Both the position numbers and the translations under genes were made by a program. From Candidatus Pseudobutyricicoccus lothianensis (lineage in GTDB: Bacteria; Bacillota; Clostridia; Oscillospirales; Butyricicoccaceae): 64,000 nt of DNA. Shown one piece after another: positions 18,409 to 24,889 of the stretch. The stretch covers positions 121,768 through 185,767 of the forward strand of contig CAJFRA010000001.1 in the NCBI GenBank assembly GCA_904419295.1. The letters run 5' to 3'. Position 1 is the stretch's first letter; each line of letters begins with the position of its first letter. The notes beneath the pieces were generated by a model. The model made no database searches. It was not told the DNA's origin and saw nothing but the letters and a program-made list of their open reading frames with translations.

Positions 18409-18590
18409 ACGGACACATCATACCATGCCATGGTGGGGCTGTCAAGAGAAATTTGAAAATTCTTTTTCAGTTTTTTTACGCTTGCCAGAAGGAAAGTGCG
18501 ATCAATGGACGCAAAAAGGTTGCAAAAATACAGGTACTGCCACAGGGCCAAGGGCTGGCGCCGGGCAGGCAAAATGCCTGGCAGTGTGCG

Positions 18591-18977
18591 TCATCCCTTG
18601 GCAGAAAAGTCGCCTTGCTTTTGCAAATAGGCTTTCAGTTTTTCAAAGGTCTCTTCGCTCAAATCGTGTTCCACACGACAGGCATCGGCCGCCGCCACTT
18701 CGGGCGTGACACCGATGGCGACAAACCACTGGGAGATCAGACGGTGACGCTCATAAATGCGCTCCGCCACCTCCAAGCCGCTTTCGGTCAGCTCGATCCA
18801 CCCTTCGGGCGACATGGTGATATAGCCGTTTTCCCGCAGGAGCGACATGGCCCGGCTGACGCTGGGTTTGGAAAAATTCATATGATGGACTACATCGATG
18901 GAGCGTACACTGCCCTTTTGTTCTTTGAGCATCAAAATAGCTTCCAAATAGTTTTCAGAGGATTCGAAGATCTTCAC
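18591..18977 (-). CDS. DtxR/MntR family metal-dependent transcriptional repressor
   Basis: A 128-residue regulator with a winged helix ('RSIDVVHHMNFSKPSVSRAM') followed by the metal-binding dimerisation helices 'ERHRLISQWFVAIGV' and 'ACRVEHDLSEETFEKL'. It lacks the SH3/FeoA-like third domain, so it is the short MntR/clostridial IdeR form. GTG 18977 was chosen because GGGAGG precedes it; the longer ORF runs into the promoter leader. It sits between divergent iron genes, each with matching palindromes, and is their likely Fe(II)-responsive repressor. Confidence 0.9.
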   Translation of the reverse strand: MKIFESSENYLEAILMLKEQKGSVRSIDVVHHMNFSKPSVSRAMSLLRENGYITMSPEGWIELTESGLEVAERIYERHRLISQWFVAIGVTPEVAAADACRVEHDLSEETFEKLKAYLQKQGDFSAKG

Positions 18978-19139
18978 GGTTTCAGCCTCCCTTTCCAGAC
19001 TGCAATTACGTTCACGACCCATACAATAGAGGAAAGAAAAAAGCGGCAAAAAGGAAAATGCAGTTCCCGCCGCCGGTATCATACCAGCTAAACCCCCAGA
19101 TAAGAGGACGATTTACACGATGGATATTCAGTGAACAAC

Positions 19140-19168
19140 ATTATAACACGAAACAAAAAAACGTTCAA
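19140..19168 (-). promoter_or_regulatory. Promoter of the DtxR-family gene
   Basis: On the minus strand TTGAAC and TATAAT are separated by 17 bp. The palindrome half GGTTAGC lies just upstream of the -35, so the repressor could also affect its own gene. The leader is about 150 nt. Confidence 0.75.
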
Positions 19169-19182
19169 CCAAAGAAAAAGAA

Positions 19183-19220
19183 GGTTAGCCATTGACAACT
19201 GAGGTTAGTTATGGTAAACT
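19183..19220 (+). promoter_or_regulatory. feoA promoter with two imperfect DtxR-type sites
   Basis: TTGACA (19192-19197) and TAAACT (19215-19220) are 17 bp apart. Two imperfect copies of the 18-bp operator, GGTTAGC-CATT-GACAACT (19183) and GGTTAGT-TATG-GTAAACT (19203), cover the -35 and the spacer/-10, 20 bp apart. Bound repressor would block RNA polymerase. Confidence 0.7.
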
Positions 19221-19302
19221 GTAGCATCGGTAAGAAAGTTAGGGATAAGCAACCGCATAGGCGGCCATCCCTGGTTGAAAAAAGAAAGGAGTGATGGCTA
19301 TC

Positions 19303-19512
19303 ATGCCATTGTCCATGGCCCAAAGTGGCGAGACTCAGGTAGTCAAAAAGATCCATGGCAAAGATGAGACCAAACGTTTTTTGGAGAGTTTGGGATTTAT
19401 CGAGGGGGCTAGGGTAACGATTGTCTCGGAACTGGCCGGCAACTTGATCGTCAATGTCAAGGATACCCGCGTAGCCATCAGCAAGAGCATGGCAAACCGC
19501 ATCATGGTGTAA
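19303..19512 (+). CDS. feoA: FeoA family protein (first)
   Basis: A small SH3-like protein (69 residues) that assists FeoB-dependent ferrous iron uptake. It starts 'MPLSMAQSGETQVVKKI' and ends 'NVKDTRVAISKSMANRIMV', both characteristic of FeoA. ATG 19303 matches the family N-terminus and has AGGAG 11 nt upstream; ATG 19294 is closer to the SD than usual. First gene of the feoA-feoA-feoB order common in Clostridia. Confidence 0.9.
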   Translation: MPLSMAQSGETQVVKKIHGKDETKRFLESLGFIEGARVTIVSELAGNLIVNVKDTRVAISKSMANRIMV

Positions 19513-19626
19513 AACACGGGCCGGGCAGCCCGGCGCCTTGCATGTATGAAAGGCATAGACTGCCCGGCCTGCAGCGCGCTGGCAGACGGCGCAATGGAAA
19601 TATATGTGGAAAGAGAGGCATTGCAG

Positions 19627-19848
19627 ATGAAGACACTGCGGACGGTGAAGTGCGGCGAGACTGTCACTGTGACCCGGCTGGAGGGGGCTGGCCCCTTGAA
19701 ACGCCGGATCATGGATATGGGTATCACCAAAGGCACGGCGATCTATGTGCGCAAAGTGGCACCTTTGGGCGATCCGGTGGAGGTCACTGTACGGGGCTAT
19801 GAGCTGTCCTTGCGCAAGCAGGACGCCGAGTGCATCCAGGTGGAATAG
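19627..19848 (+). CDS. feoA: FeoA family protein (second)
   Basis: A 73-residue FeoA of the type found beside clostridial feoB: 'MKTLRTVKCGETVTV', 'RRIMDMGITKGTAIYVRKVAPLGDPVEVTVRGYELSLRK' in segments. ATG 19627 was chosen (AGAGAGG about 8 nt upstream). The ORF stays open back to ATG 19546, which would add an N-terminal stretch with a CPAC motif but no SD. It is followed by an operator and then feoB. Confidence 0.9.
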   Translation: MKTLRTVKCGETVTVTRLEGAGPLKRRIMDMGITKGTAIYVRKVAPLGDPVEVTVRGYELSLRKQDAECIQVE

Positions 19849-19874
19849 CAGGGGAGCCTGCTTTTTTGCTCGAG

Positions 19875-19892
19875 AGTTAGTGAAAACTAACT
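19875..19892. promoter_or_regulatory. DtxR-type operator upstream of feoB
   Basis: AGTTAGT-GAAA-ACTAACT, a perfect 7-bp-arm palindrome 32 bp upstream of the feoB start. Its presence inside the feo cluster suggests that feoB has its own regulated promoter in addition to read-through. Confidence 0.75.
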
Positions 19893-19924
19893 AATTGATC
19901 GGATCTTCAGAGAGGAGTAAAACC

Positions 19925-22087
19925 ATGTCAACGACGATAGCGCTCGCAGGCAACCCAAACTGCGGCAAGACAACAATGTTCAACGCGCTGACCGGTTCCC
20001 GCCAGTTTGTGGGCAACTGGCCCGGCGTGACTGTGGAAAAGAAAGAGGGCAAGCTGAAAGGCCACACAGATGTGACCATCACCGACTTGCCGGGCATTTA
20101 TTCCCTTTCGCCCTACACATTGGAAGAAGTGGTCAGCCGGAACTACCTGATCCAGGAAAAACCGGATGTGATCTTAAACCTGGTGGATGCATCCAACATT
20201 GAAAGAAACCTGTATTTGACCACGCAGCTCACCGAAGTGGGCATCCCTGTGGTCGTCGCTTTGAATATGATCGACGTGGTGAAGCGCAACGGCGACACTA
20301 TCGATACGGCAAAATTGAGCAAGATGCTGGGCTGCCCTGTCATCGAAACTGCAGCCGTCAAGGGACAAGGGACCATGGAAGCGGCAGAACGGGCAGTCAA
20401 GCTGGCCCAGGAAAAGGGGAAGGCCACGTTCCAACATAGCTTTGACGACCGGGTGGAACAGGCCTTATCCGCCATTGGAGACGTGATCCAGGGCCGGTTT
20501 GATGACACTTATCTGCGTTGGTATGAAGTGAAGCTGTTCGAGCGGGATGAAAAGGTGTTGGAACAGCTGAAGCTGGATCAATCCACGGCCAACCGGGTGG
20601 AACAGATCATCAAAGAATGCGAAGAGCAATTCGACGACGACAGCGAAAGCATCATCACGAATGAACGGTACGCCTACATAGCCAACGTAGTCAAAGCCTG
20701 CGTCAAGAAAAAGAAGACGGGCATCAGCACCTCGGATAAGATCGACCGCATTGTGACAAACCGTATTTTGGCACTGCCCATCTTTGCGCTGGTGATGTTT
20801 GCCGTCTATTACATCTCCATCGGCACTGTCGGCACCATGGCGACCGATTGGACCAACGACACCCTGGTAGCCACCTGGATCCAAGGCGGGCTGTCCAGCT
20901 TTTTGGAGAGCATCCATTGTGCCGCCTGGCTGCAAGGGCTGATCGTCGACGGCATCGTAGGCGGCGTAGGCGCCGTCATCGGCTTTGTGCCCCAGATGCT
21001 GGTCTTGTTCTTGCTGCTGTGCATCCTGGAAGATGTGGGCTATATGGCCCGCGTCGCCTTTATCATGGACCGCATCTTCCGCCGTTTTGGCCTTTCCGGC
21101 AAGAGTTTTATTCCCATGCTGGTGGCCACTGGCTGCGGCGTGCCGGGCATCATGGCTTCCCGCACCATTGAGCAGGACCGTGACCGGAAGATCACCATTA
21201 TGACCACCGGTTTCATTCCCTGCGGTGCCAAAATGCCCATCATCGGCTTGTTTGCCGGTGCCCTGTTCGGCAATTCCGGCTTAGTAGCAGTATCTGCTTA
21301 CTTCATCGGCGTGGCCGCTGTCATCATCTCCGGTATTATTTTGAAGAAAACGAAGATCTTTGCCGGCGACCCGGCTCCCTTCGTCATGGAGCTGCCGGCC
21401 TACCATGTGCCCAAGGCCGTGAACATCCTGCGGGGCACGTGGGAGCGGGGCTGGTCCTTCATCAAACGGGCCGGCACTGTGATCTTGCTGTCCTCCATCA
21501 TCTTGTGGTTCCTCCAGGGCTTTGGCTTTGTAGATGGCGCTTTCGGCATGGTGGAAGACAACAACAGTTCGCTGTTGGCCTCCATCGGCAGATTTGTGGC
21601 ACCCATCTTCGCACCCCTGGGTTTTGGCTCTTGGAAACCCGCTGTGGCCAGCTTTACCGGTTTGATCGCCAAGGAAAACGTAGTTGGCACTTTTGGCGTG
21701 CTCTATGGCTTTGCAGAAGTGGCGGAAGACGGCCAGGAGATCTGGGCCAACATCGGCGCCGACTTCACGGCGCTGACGGCTTATAGCTTTATGATCTTCA
21801 ACCTGCTGTGCGCCCCCTGTTTTGCTGCCATGGGCGCCATCAAACGCGAGATGAACAATGCCAAATGGACCCTGGGCGCCATCGGCTATATGTCTGGCTT
21901 TGCCTACCTGGTCTCCTTGATGGTCTACCAGTTCGGCAGACTGTTTACAGGCGGCGGCTTTGGTGTTGGCACCGTAGCGGCTCTGGTGGTTCTGGCTGGT
22001 TTCCTCTACCTGCTGTTCCGCAAGGCCCCCACAGAAGAAGTCAAAGGCAACTTGAGAAGTGTGGCAAGTTCCCGGGCTGGCGACTGA
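19925..22087 (+). CDS. feoB: Ferrous iron transporter FeoB
   Basis: A GTP-binding membrane transporter for Fe(II). The N-terminal G domain shows G1 'GNPNCGKTT', G3 'DLPGIYSLSP' and G4 'NMIDV'. The C-terminal membrane domain contains the two Gate motifs, including 'ATGCGVPGIMASRTIEQDRDRKITI' in part. The 720-residue length is usual. AGAGGAG lies 7 nt before ATG 19925. A Cys-rich partner follows at 22122. Regulated by the palindrome at 19875, by inference. Confidence 0.97.
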   Translation: MSTTIALAGNPNCGKTTMFNALTGSRQFVGNWPGVTVEKKEGKLKGHTDVTITDLPGIYSLSPYTLEEVVSRNYLIQEKPDVILNLVDASNIERNLYLTTQLTEVGIPVVVALNMIDVVKRNGDTIDTAKLSKMLGCPVIETAAVKGQGTMEAAERAVKLAQEKGKATFQHSFDDRVEQALSAIGDVIQGRFDDTYLRWYEVKLFERDEKVLEQLKLDQSTANRVEQIIKECEEQFDDDSESIITNERYAYIANVVKACVKKKKTGISTSDKIDRIVTNRILALPIFALVMFAVYYISIGTVGTMATDWTNDTLVATWIQGGLSSFLESIHCAAWLQGLIVDGIVGGVGAVIGFVPQMLVLFLLLCILEDVGYMARVAFIMDRIFRRFGLSGKSFIPMLVATGCGVPGIMASRTIEQDRDRKITIMTTGFIPCGAKMPIIGLFAGALFGNSGLVAVSAYFIGVAAVIISGIILKKTKIFAGDPAPFVMELPAYHVPKAVNILRGTWERGWSFIKRAGTVILLSSIILWFLQGFGFVDGAFGMVEDNNSSLLASIGRFVAPIFAPLGFGSWKPAVASFTGLIAKENVVGTFGVLYGFAEVAEDGQEIWANIGADFTALTAYSFMIFNLLCAPCFAAMGAIKREMNNAKWTLGAIGYMSGFAYLVSLMVYQFGRLFTGGGFGVGTVAALVVLAGFLYLLFRKAPTEEVKGNLRSVASSRAGD

Positions 22088-22121
22088 TGGAACGACTCTA
22101 CTTTCAAAAAGGAGGGCACTT

Positions 22122-22283
22122 ATGAACCTTCCCACTGTGATCGTGGCGCTTGTTGTAGCTGGATTGGCCTTTTTGGCCGCCCGTTCCTTGCGCAAAAGCG
22201 GCAGTTGTGATTGCGGCGGCGGGTGTTCGGGCTGCAGTGGCTGTCATTCGGCCTGCGGCGCCGGGCATCAGCGCCGGTCTTAA
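22122..22283 (+). CDS. FeoB-associated Cys-rich membrane protein
   Basis: A 53-residue protein: one TM segment ('TVIVALVVAGLAFLAARSL'), then a cytoplasmic Cys/Gly-rich tail with CDC, CSGCSGC and a final Cys. It fits the FeoB-associated Cys-rich protein family thought to assist FeoB in Firmicutes. AAAAGGAGGG precedes the ATG by 6 nt. It lies 34 bp after feoB and directly before a strong terminator, so it closes the operon. Confidence 0.9.
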   Translation: MNLPTVIVALVVAGLAFLAARSLRKSGSCDCGGGCSGCSGCHSACGAGHQRRS

Positions 22284-22310
22284 AGGATAAAATCTGATCC
22301 GCTTGATTTG

Positions 22311-22346
22311 AAAAAAGCTCTGCCAAAGAGATGGCAGAGCTTTTTT
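22311..22346 (+). terminator. feo operon terminator
   Basis: AAAAAAGCTCTGCC and GGCAGAGCTTTTTT form a perfect stem with loop AAAGAGAT, followed by T residues. Confidence 0.93.
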
Positions 22347-22703
22347 CGTCCTTCGGCCGCTCGGCAGAGGGGCAAAGGTGACCGGATGACTGGCGAGCCC
22401 ATGCACATTGAAGTGACAGATGGGGCAAAGATAGAGCAGCACTCCAAGATGGAGAAGAGGCCTTGGCAGCCATTCGCAGCTGAGATCCCGGTGCTAGGTG
22501 GGGCCGCAGCTCTCGCACATGGGGGAGAGCCGTTTGTACTGGACGAAAGCAAGCATGGGCATAGGGGCAATAGAGGGCCAATGCCAGGCCATAGCGGTGA
22601 ACACAGGGGAAAAGTTAAGCGCATAAAACAGATGGATAGGCGGGTCAAAGCCAAAGAGAGGCAGGGAGAAAACACAAGGCTTTTGAGACAGCGCCCGCTC
22701 CAT
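22347..22703 (-). other. No intact gene; possible decayed minus-strand ORF
   Basis: Between two terminators no convincing gene is seen. On the minus strand one frame starts at an ATG near 22703, codes a hydrophobic stretch, reaches 'MCESCGPT', hits TAG at 22494-22496 and stays open beyond with a second CxxC ('CPIC'). Two CxxC pairs either side of a single stop could be the relic of a small zinc-binding membrane protein. It could also be chance in GC-rich DNA. Confidence 0.2.
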
Positions 22704-22720
22704 GCAGGGAAAGTCAGCAC

Positions 22721-22750
22721 AAAAAAAGCGCCGGAAACATCCGGCGCTTA
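22721..22750 (-). terminator. Terminator of the NlpC/P60 unit
   Basis: Read on the minus strand, AAGCGCCGGATG-TTTCCGGCGCTT forms a GC-rich stem followed by a T-run (AAAAAAA on plus). It lies 16 bp past the stop of the hydrolase gene. Confidence 0.9.
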
Positions 22751-22765
22751 GAAGGTTATCTTGTG

Positions 22766-23656
22766 TTAGAAGACACGGCCAGCACCCACATAGTGGCTGG
22801 CGTAGTAGCCGCTGGACATCGTATCGATGCACACGGTGCGGCCCGAAGAGGGGGAATGGATGAACTGATTGTTGCCCACATAGATGCCCACATGGCCGAT
22901 GCCGCTGCCGCCGTTGGTGAAGAACACCAAGTCGCCGGCTTTCAGCTGATCCCGGCTCACCTTAGCCAAGCTGCTGTACTGCGCAGAAGAGCTGTGGGGC
23001 AGGCTGATGCCGAAATGCTTGTACACATAGCTGGTAAAGCCGGAGCAATCAAAACCGCTGGGGGTGGAACCGCCATATACATAGGGGGTACCGATGAATT
23101 GCTTGGCATAAGAGATCACATCCGAAGTGACAGAAGAAGCGCCTGGCTCACTGGCCGCTTGCTGCTGCAAAGGAACGATCTCGATGTAATCCGGGCTGAC
23201 ATAGCCCTGTACGCCATTGTATGTCACCTGGAACCAACCTTTGTTGATGCCGGTGATGGTGGCCACTGTACCCTGGGGCAGAGTGGTCAGCACCGCGCTG
23301 TCGGTAGAAGGATAAGAACGGACATTCAAAGCAGAAGCCGTCACTTTTGCACCGCCGCCGTTGACATCCATCACATCCAGTACATCCAGGTATTCCGCGC
23401 TGACATAGCCCGGGTTGCCGTTGATGGAGATGCTGGCCCAACCGTTTTCATCGACGTCGAGAATACATACTCTGTACCCATTGTACAGCTTATCGATTAT
23501 CGGCGCCGATTCCGAAGGGGCGCTGCGGAAATTCAGTGTACCAGTGTCGACGATGCCGCCTTTCAGCTCCGCCGCATCGGCACCTACCACCAGGGTAGCG
23601 CTCAGAGCGGCGGTGACCATCATTGTCTTCAAAACCTTCAAACCTTCGTAAAGCAT
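22766..23656 (-). CDS. Secreted SH3b-SH3b-NlpC/P60 peptidoglycan hydrolase
   Basis: A 296-residue exported enzyme that likely cuts D-Glu-diamino-acid stem peptide bonds. It has a signal peptide (residues 1-29), two bacterial SH3 domains (about 33-95 and 105-165, each ending 'GYVS-x-(E/D)Y'), a short linker, then NlpC/P60 with catalytic Cys in 'GFDCSGF' and His in 'GIGHVGIYVG'. CGGAGG precedes the ATG. It lies 27 bp behind the small gene at 23684 and probably shares its promoter. Confidence 0.93.
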   Translation of the reverse strand: MLYEGLKVLKTMMVTAALSATLVVGADAAELKGGIVDTGTLNFRSAPSESAPIIDKLYNGYRVCILDVDENGWASISINGNPGYVSAEYLDVLDVMDVNGGGAKVTASALNVRSYPSTDSAVLTTLPQGTVATITGINKGWFQVTYNGVQGYVSPDYIEIVPLQQQAASEPGASSVTSDVISYAKQFIGTPYVYGGSTPSGFDCSGFTSYVYKHFGISLPHSSSAQYSSLAKVSRDQLKAGDLVFFTNGGSGIGHVGIYVGNNQFIHSPSSGRTVCIDTMSSGYYASHYVGAGRVF

Positions 23657-23683
23657 TTGTACCTCCGTTTTGTTTCGGGACGG

Positions 23684-23986
23684 TTATTTTTGATGCAAAG
23701 CCCTCTCAAGCCAGATCGAGGCAATGTCCATTGCGTTGTATAGACCGTCTTTTTCTGTGGATTTCACGACTTTGTCCATGGCGCTGATGTCGGGGTCGGT
23801 CAGCTGCAGTTCCACGCGAACTTTTGTCGCCACAGACAGATCCTTTTTCTTGGCGCTCTCCAGTACCTTCATCATGATGATGTACTTTTCCGCCATACTT
23901 CCATAATAGATCGTGTCATCTTTTCTCATCAAAGGGCGGCCCTTATAAGTCAGGGGCCACGAGTTATTGCTCTTGTTCGTCGTCAT
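23684..23986 (-). CDS. Conserved small protein of unknown function
   Basis: A 100-residue soluble protein: 'WPLTYKGRPLMRKDDTIYYGSMAEKYIIMM', a Lys-rich middle and 'KDGLYNAMDIASIWLERAL' at the end. I recognise this as a pattern repeated in many Clostridia but know no function. ATG 23986 was chosen because GGAGG lies about 8 nt upstream; the ORF track start is 38 codons too early and runs through the promoter. Co-transcribed with the NlpC/P60 gene. Confidence 0.8.
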   Translation of the reverse strand: MTTNKSNNSWPLTYKGRPLMRKDDTIYYGSMAEKYIIMMKVLESAKKKDLSVATKVRVELQLTDPDISAMDKVVKSTEKDGLYNAMDIASIWLERALHQK

Positions 23987-24008
23987 GCGTTTACCTCCGA
24001 CAGTAATC

Positions 24009-24036
24009 ATTATATCAAAAGAGTAACAAAAGTCAA
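24009..24036 (-). promoter_or_regulatory. Promoter of the 23,986-22,766 unit
   Basis: On the minus strand TTGACT and TATAAT are separated by 16 bp, ending 22 bp before the ATG at 23986. Confidence 0.8.
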
Positions 24037-24194
24037 ACAAAATAGTTACAAAAGATATACAAAATTTCAGCTGAAAATTTGTAACCCCTTGTATTTTCAA
24101 GGGTTTCGGAGGTACAAATGGCTACAAATTGGTAAAAAGGCATTGTATTTATTCTGTTATCAATGTGCATTTTTATGCGCGAATTGCATGAAAT

Positions 24195-24220
24195 GGACTC
24201 CCGCCCAGGGGCAGGAGTCC
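24195..24220 (-). terminator. Hairpin after ireB
   Basis: On the minus strand GGACTCCTGCCC-CTG-GGCGGGAGTCC forms a 12-bp stem with one G-U pair, followed by only a short ATTT. It lies 11 bp past the ireB stop. Confidence 0.65.
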
Positions 24221-24231
24221 AAGGGAAGCCG

Positions 24232-24477
24232 TCAATCAGCCAGATAACGGCGGACCAGCTCTTGCAGCAGCTCGTCCCGATCGATCTTGCGGATAAGACT
24301 GCGGGCATTGTTGTGGTTGGTGATGTAGGTCGGGTCCTCCGACAAAATATACCCTACGATCTGGTTGATGGGATTGTAACCTTTTTCGCGGAGAGCGTCA
24401 TAAACATCGGTGAGGATCCGCTTCATCTCTCTTTCAGAATCGTCCGTGATCTGGAATTTTCGTGTTCCGTCAAACAA
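24232..24477 (-). CDS. ireB: IreB family regulatory phosphoprotein
   Basis: An 81-residue member of the IreB (formerly DUF965/UPF0297) family. In enterococci IreB is phosphorylated by the PASTA kinase IreK and affects cephalosporin tolerance. Signature segments are '[28 protein letters not shown]' (shown in part) and '[11 protein letters not shown]'. TTG 24477 was chosen as start: GGAGGG lies 7 nt upstream and the N-terminus then matches the family. Upstream in-frame codons run through the SD itself. Confidence 0.92.
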   Translation of the reverse strand: MFDGTRKFQITDDSEREMKRILTDVYDALREKGYNPINQIVGYILSEDPTYITNHNNARSLIRKIDRDELLQELVRRYLAD

Positions 24478-24512
24478 ACTAGTGCCCTCCTTCACAAGGT
24501 AGTTCACAACCC

Positions 24513-24541
24513 ATTATACACAAACTGGGGCCAAATGTAAA
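24513..24541 (-). promoter_or_regulatory. ireB promoter
   Basis: Minus strand TTTACA and TATAAT with 17-bp spacing, about 36 bp upstream of the TTG start. Confidence 0.8.
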
Positions 24542-24574
24542 GGGAAAACCGGCACAAAGGCCATAGTTTTGACT

Positions 24575-24889
24575 CAGTGTCCGGTAGCCCGGGCGGGCAC
24601 AACGGGTGCTACCGGCCGCCTTGCCGTTCGATTCGCAGCGGCTGCGCTCCCGGTCTCTTCCCCCGTCACACCCACCGGTCCGGTGGCCCGGACAGGCGTG
24701 ACGGGCACTTTCGGTCGTCTTGCCGCTCGATTCACAGCGGCTGCGCTCCCGGTCTCTTCCCCCGTCACACCCGCCGGTCCGGTGGCCCGGACAGGCGTGA
24801 CGGGTGCTACCGGCCGCCTTGCCACTTGATTCGCAGCGGCTGTGCTTCCGGTCTCCTCCCACGTCACACCCGCCGGCGTTGCCGGCTTA
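24575..24889 (-). repeat. 99-bp tandem repeat array A (about 3 copies)
   Basis: Copies of a GC-rich 99-bp unit end at the GTCACAC landmarks at 24665, 24764 and 24863, exactly 99 bp apart, with a partial unit on the left. The unit is the reverse complement of array B at 28711-29222. The array touches the pheT stop codon. Because 99 is a multiple of three, ORFs run through it in several frames; these are not treated as genes. Confidence 0.9.

Noticed and set aside
24575-24889. CRISPR array
   Set aside because: Repeats are directly adjacent 99-bp units without spacers, far longer than CRISPR repeats, and no cas gene is present.
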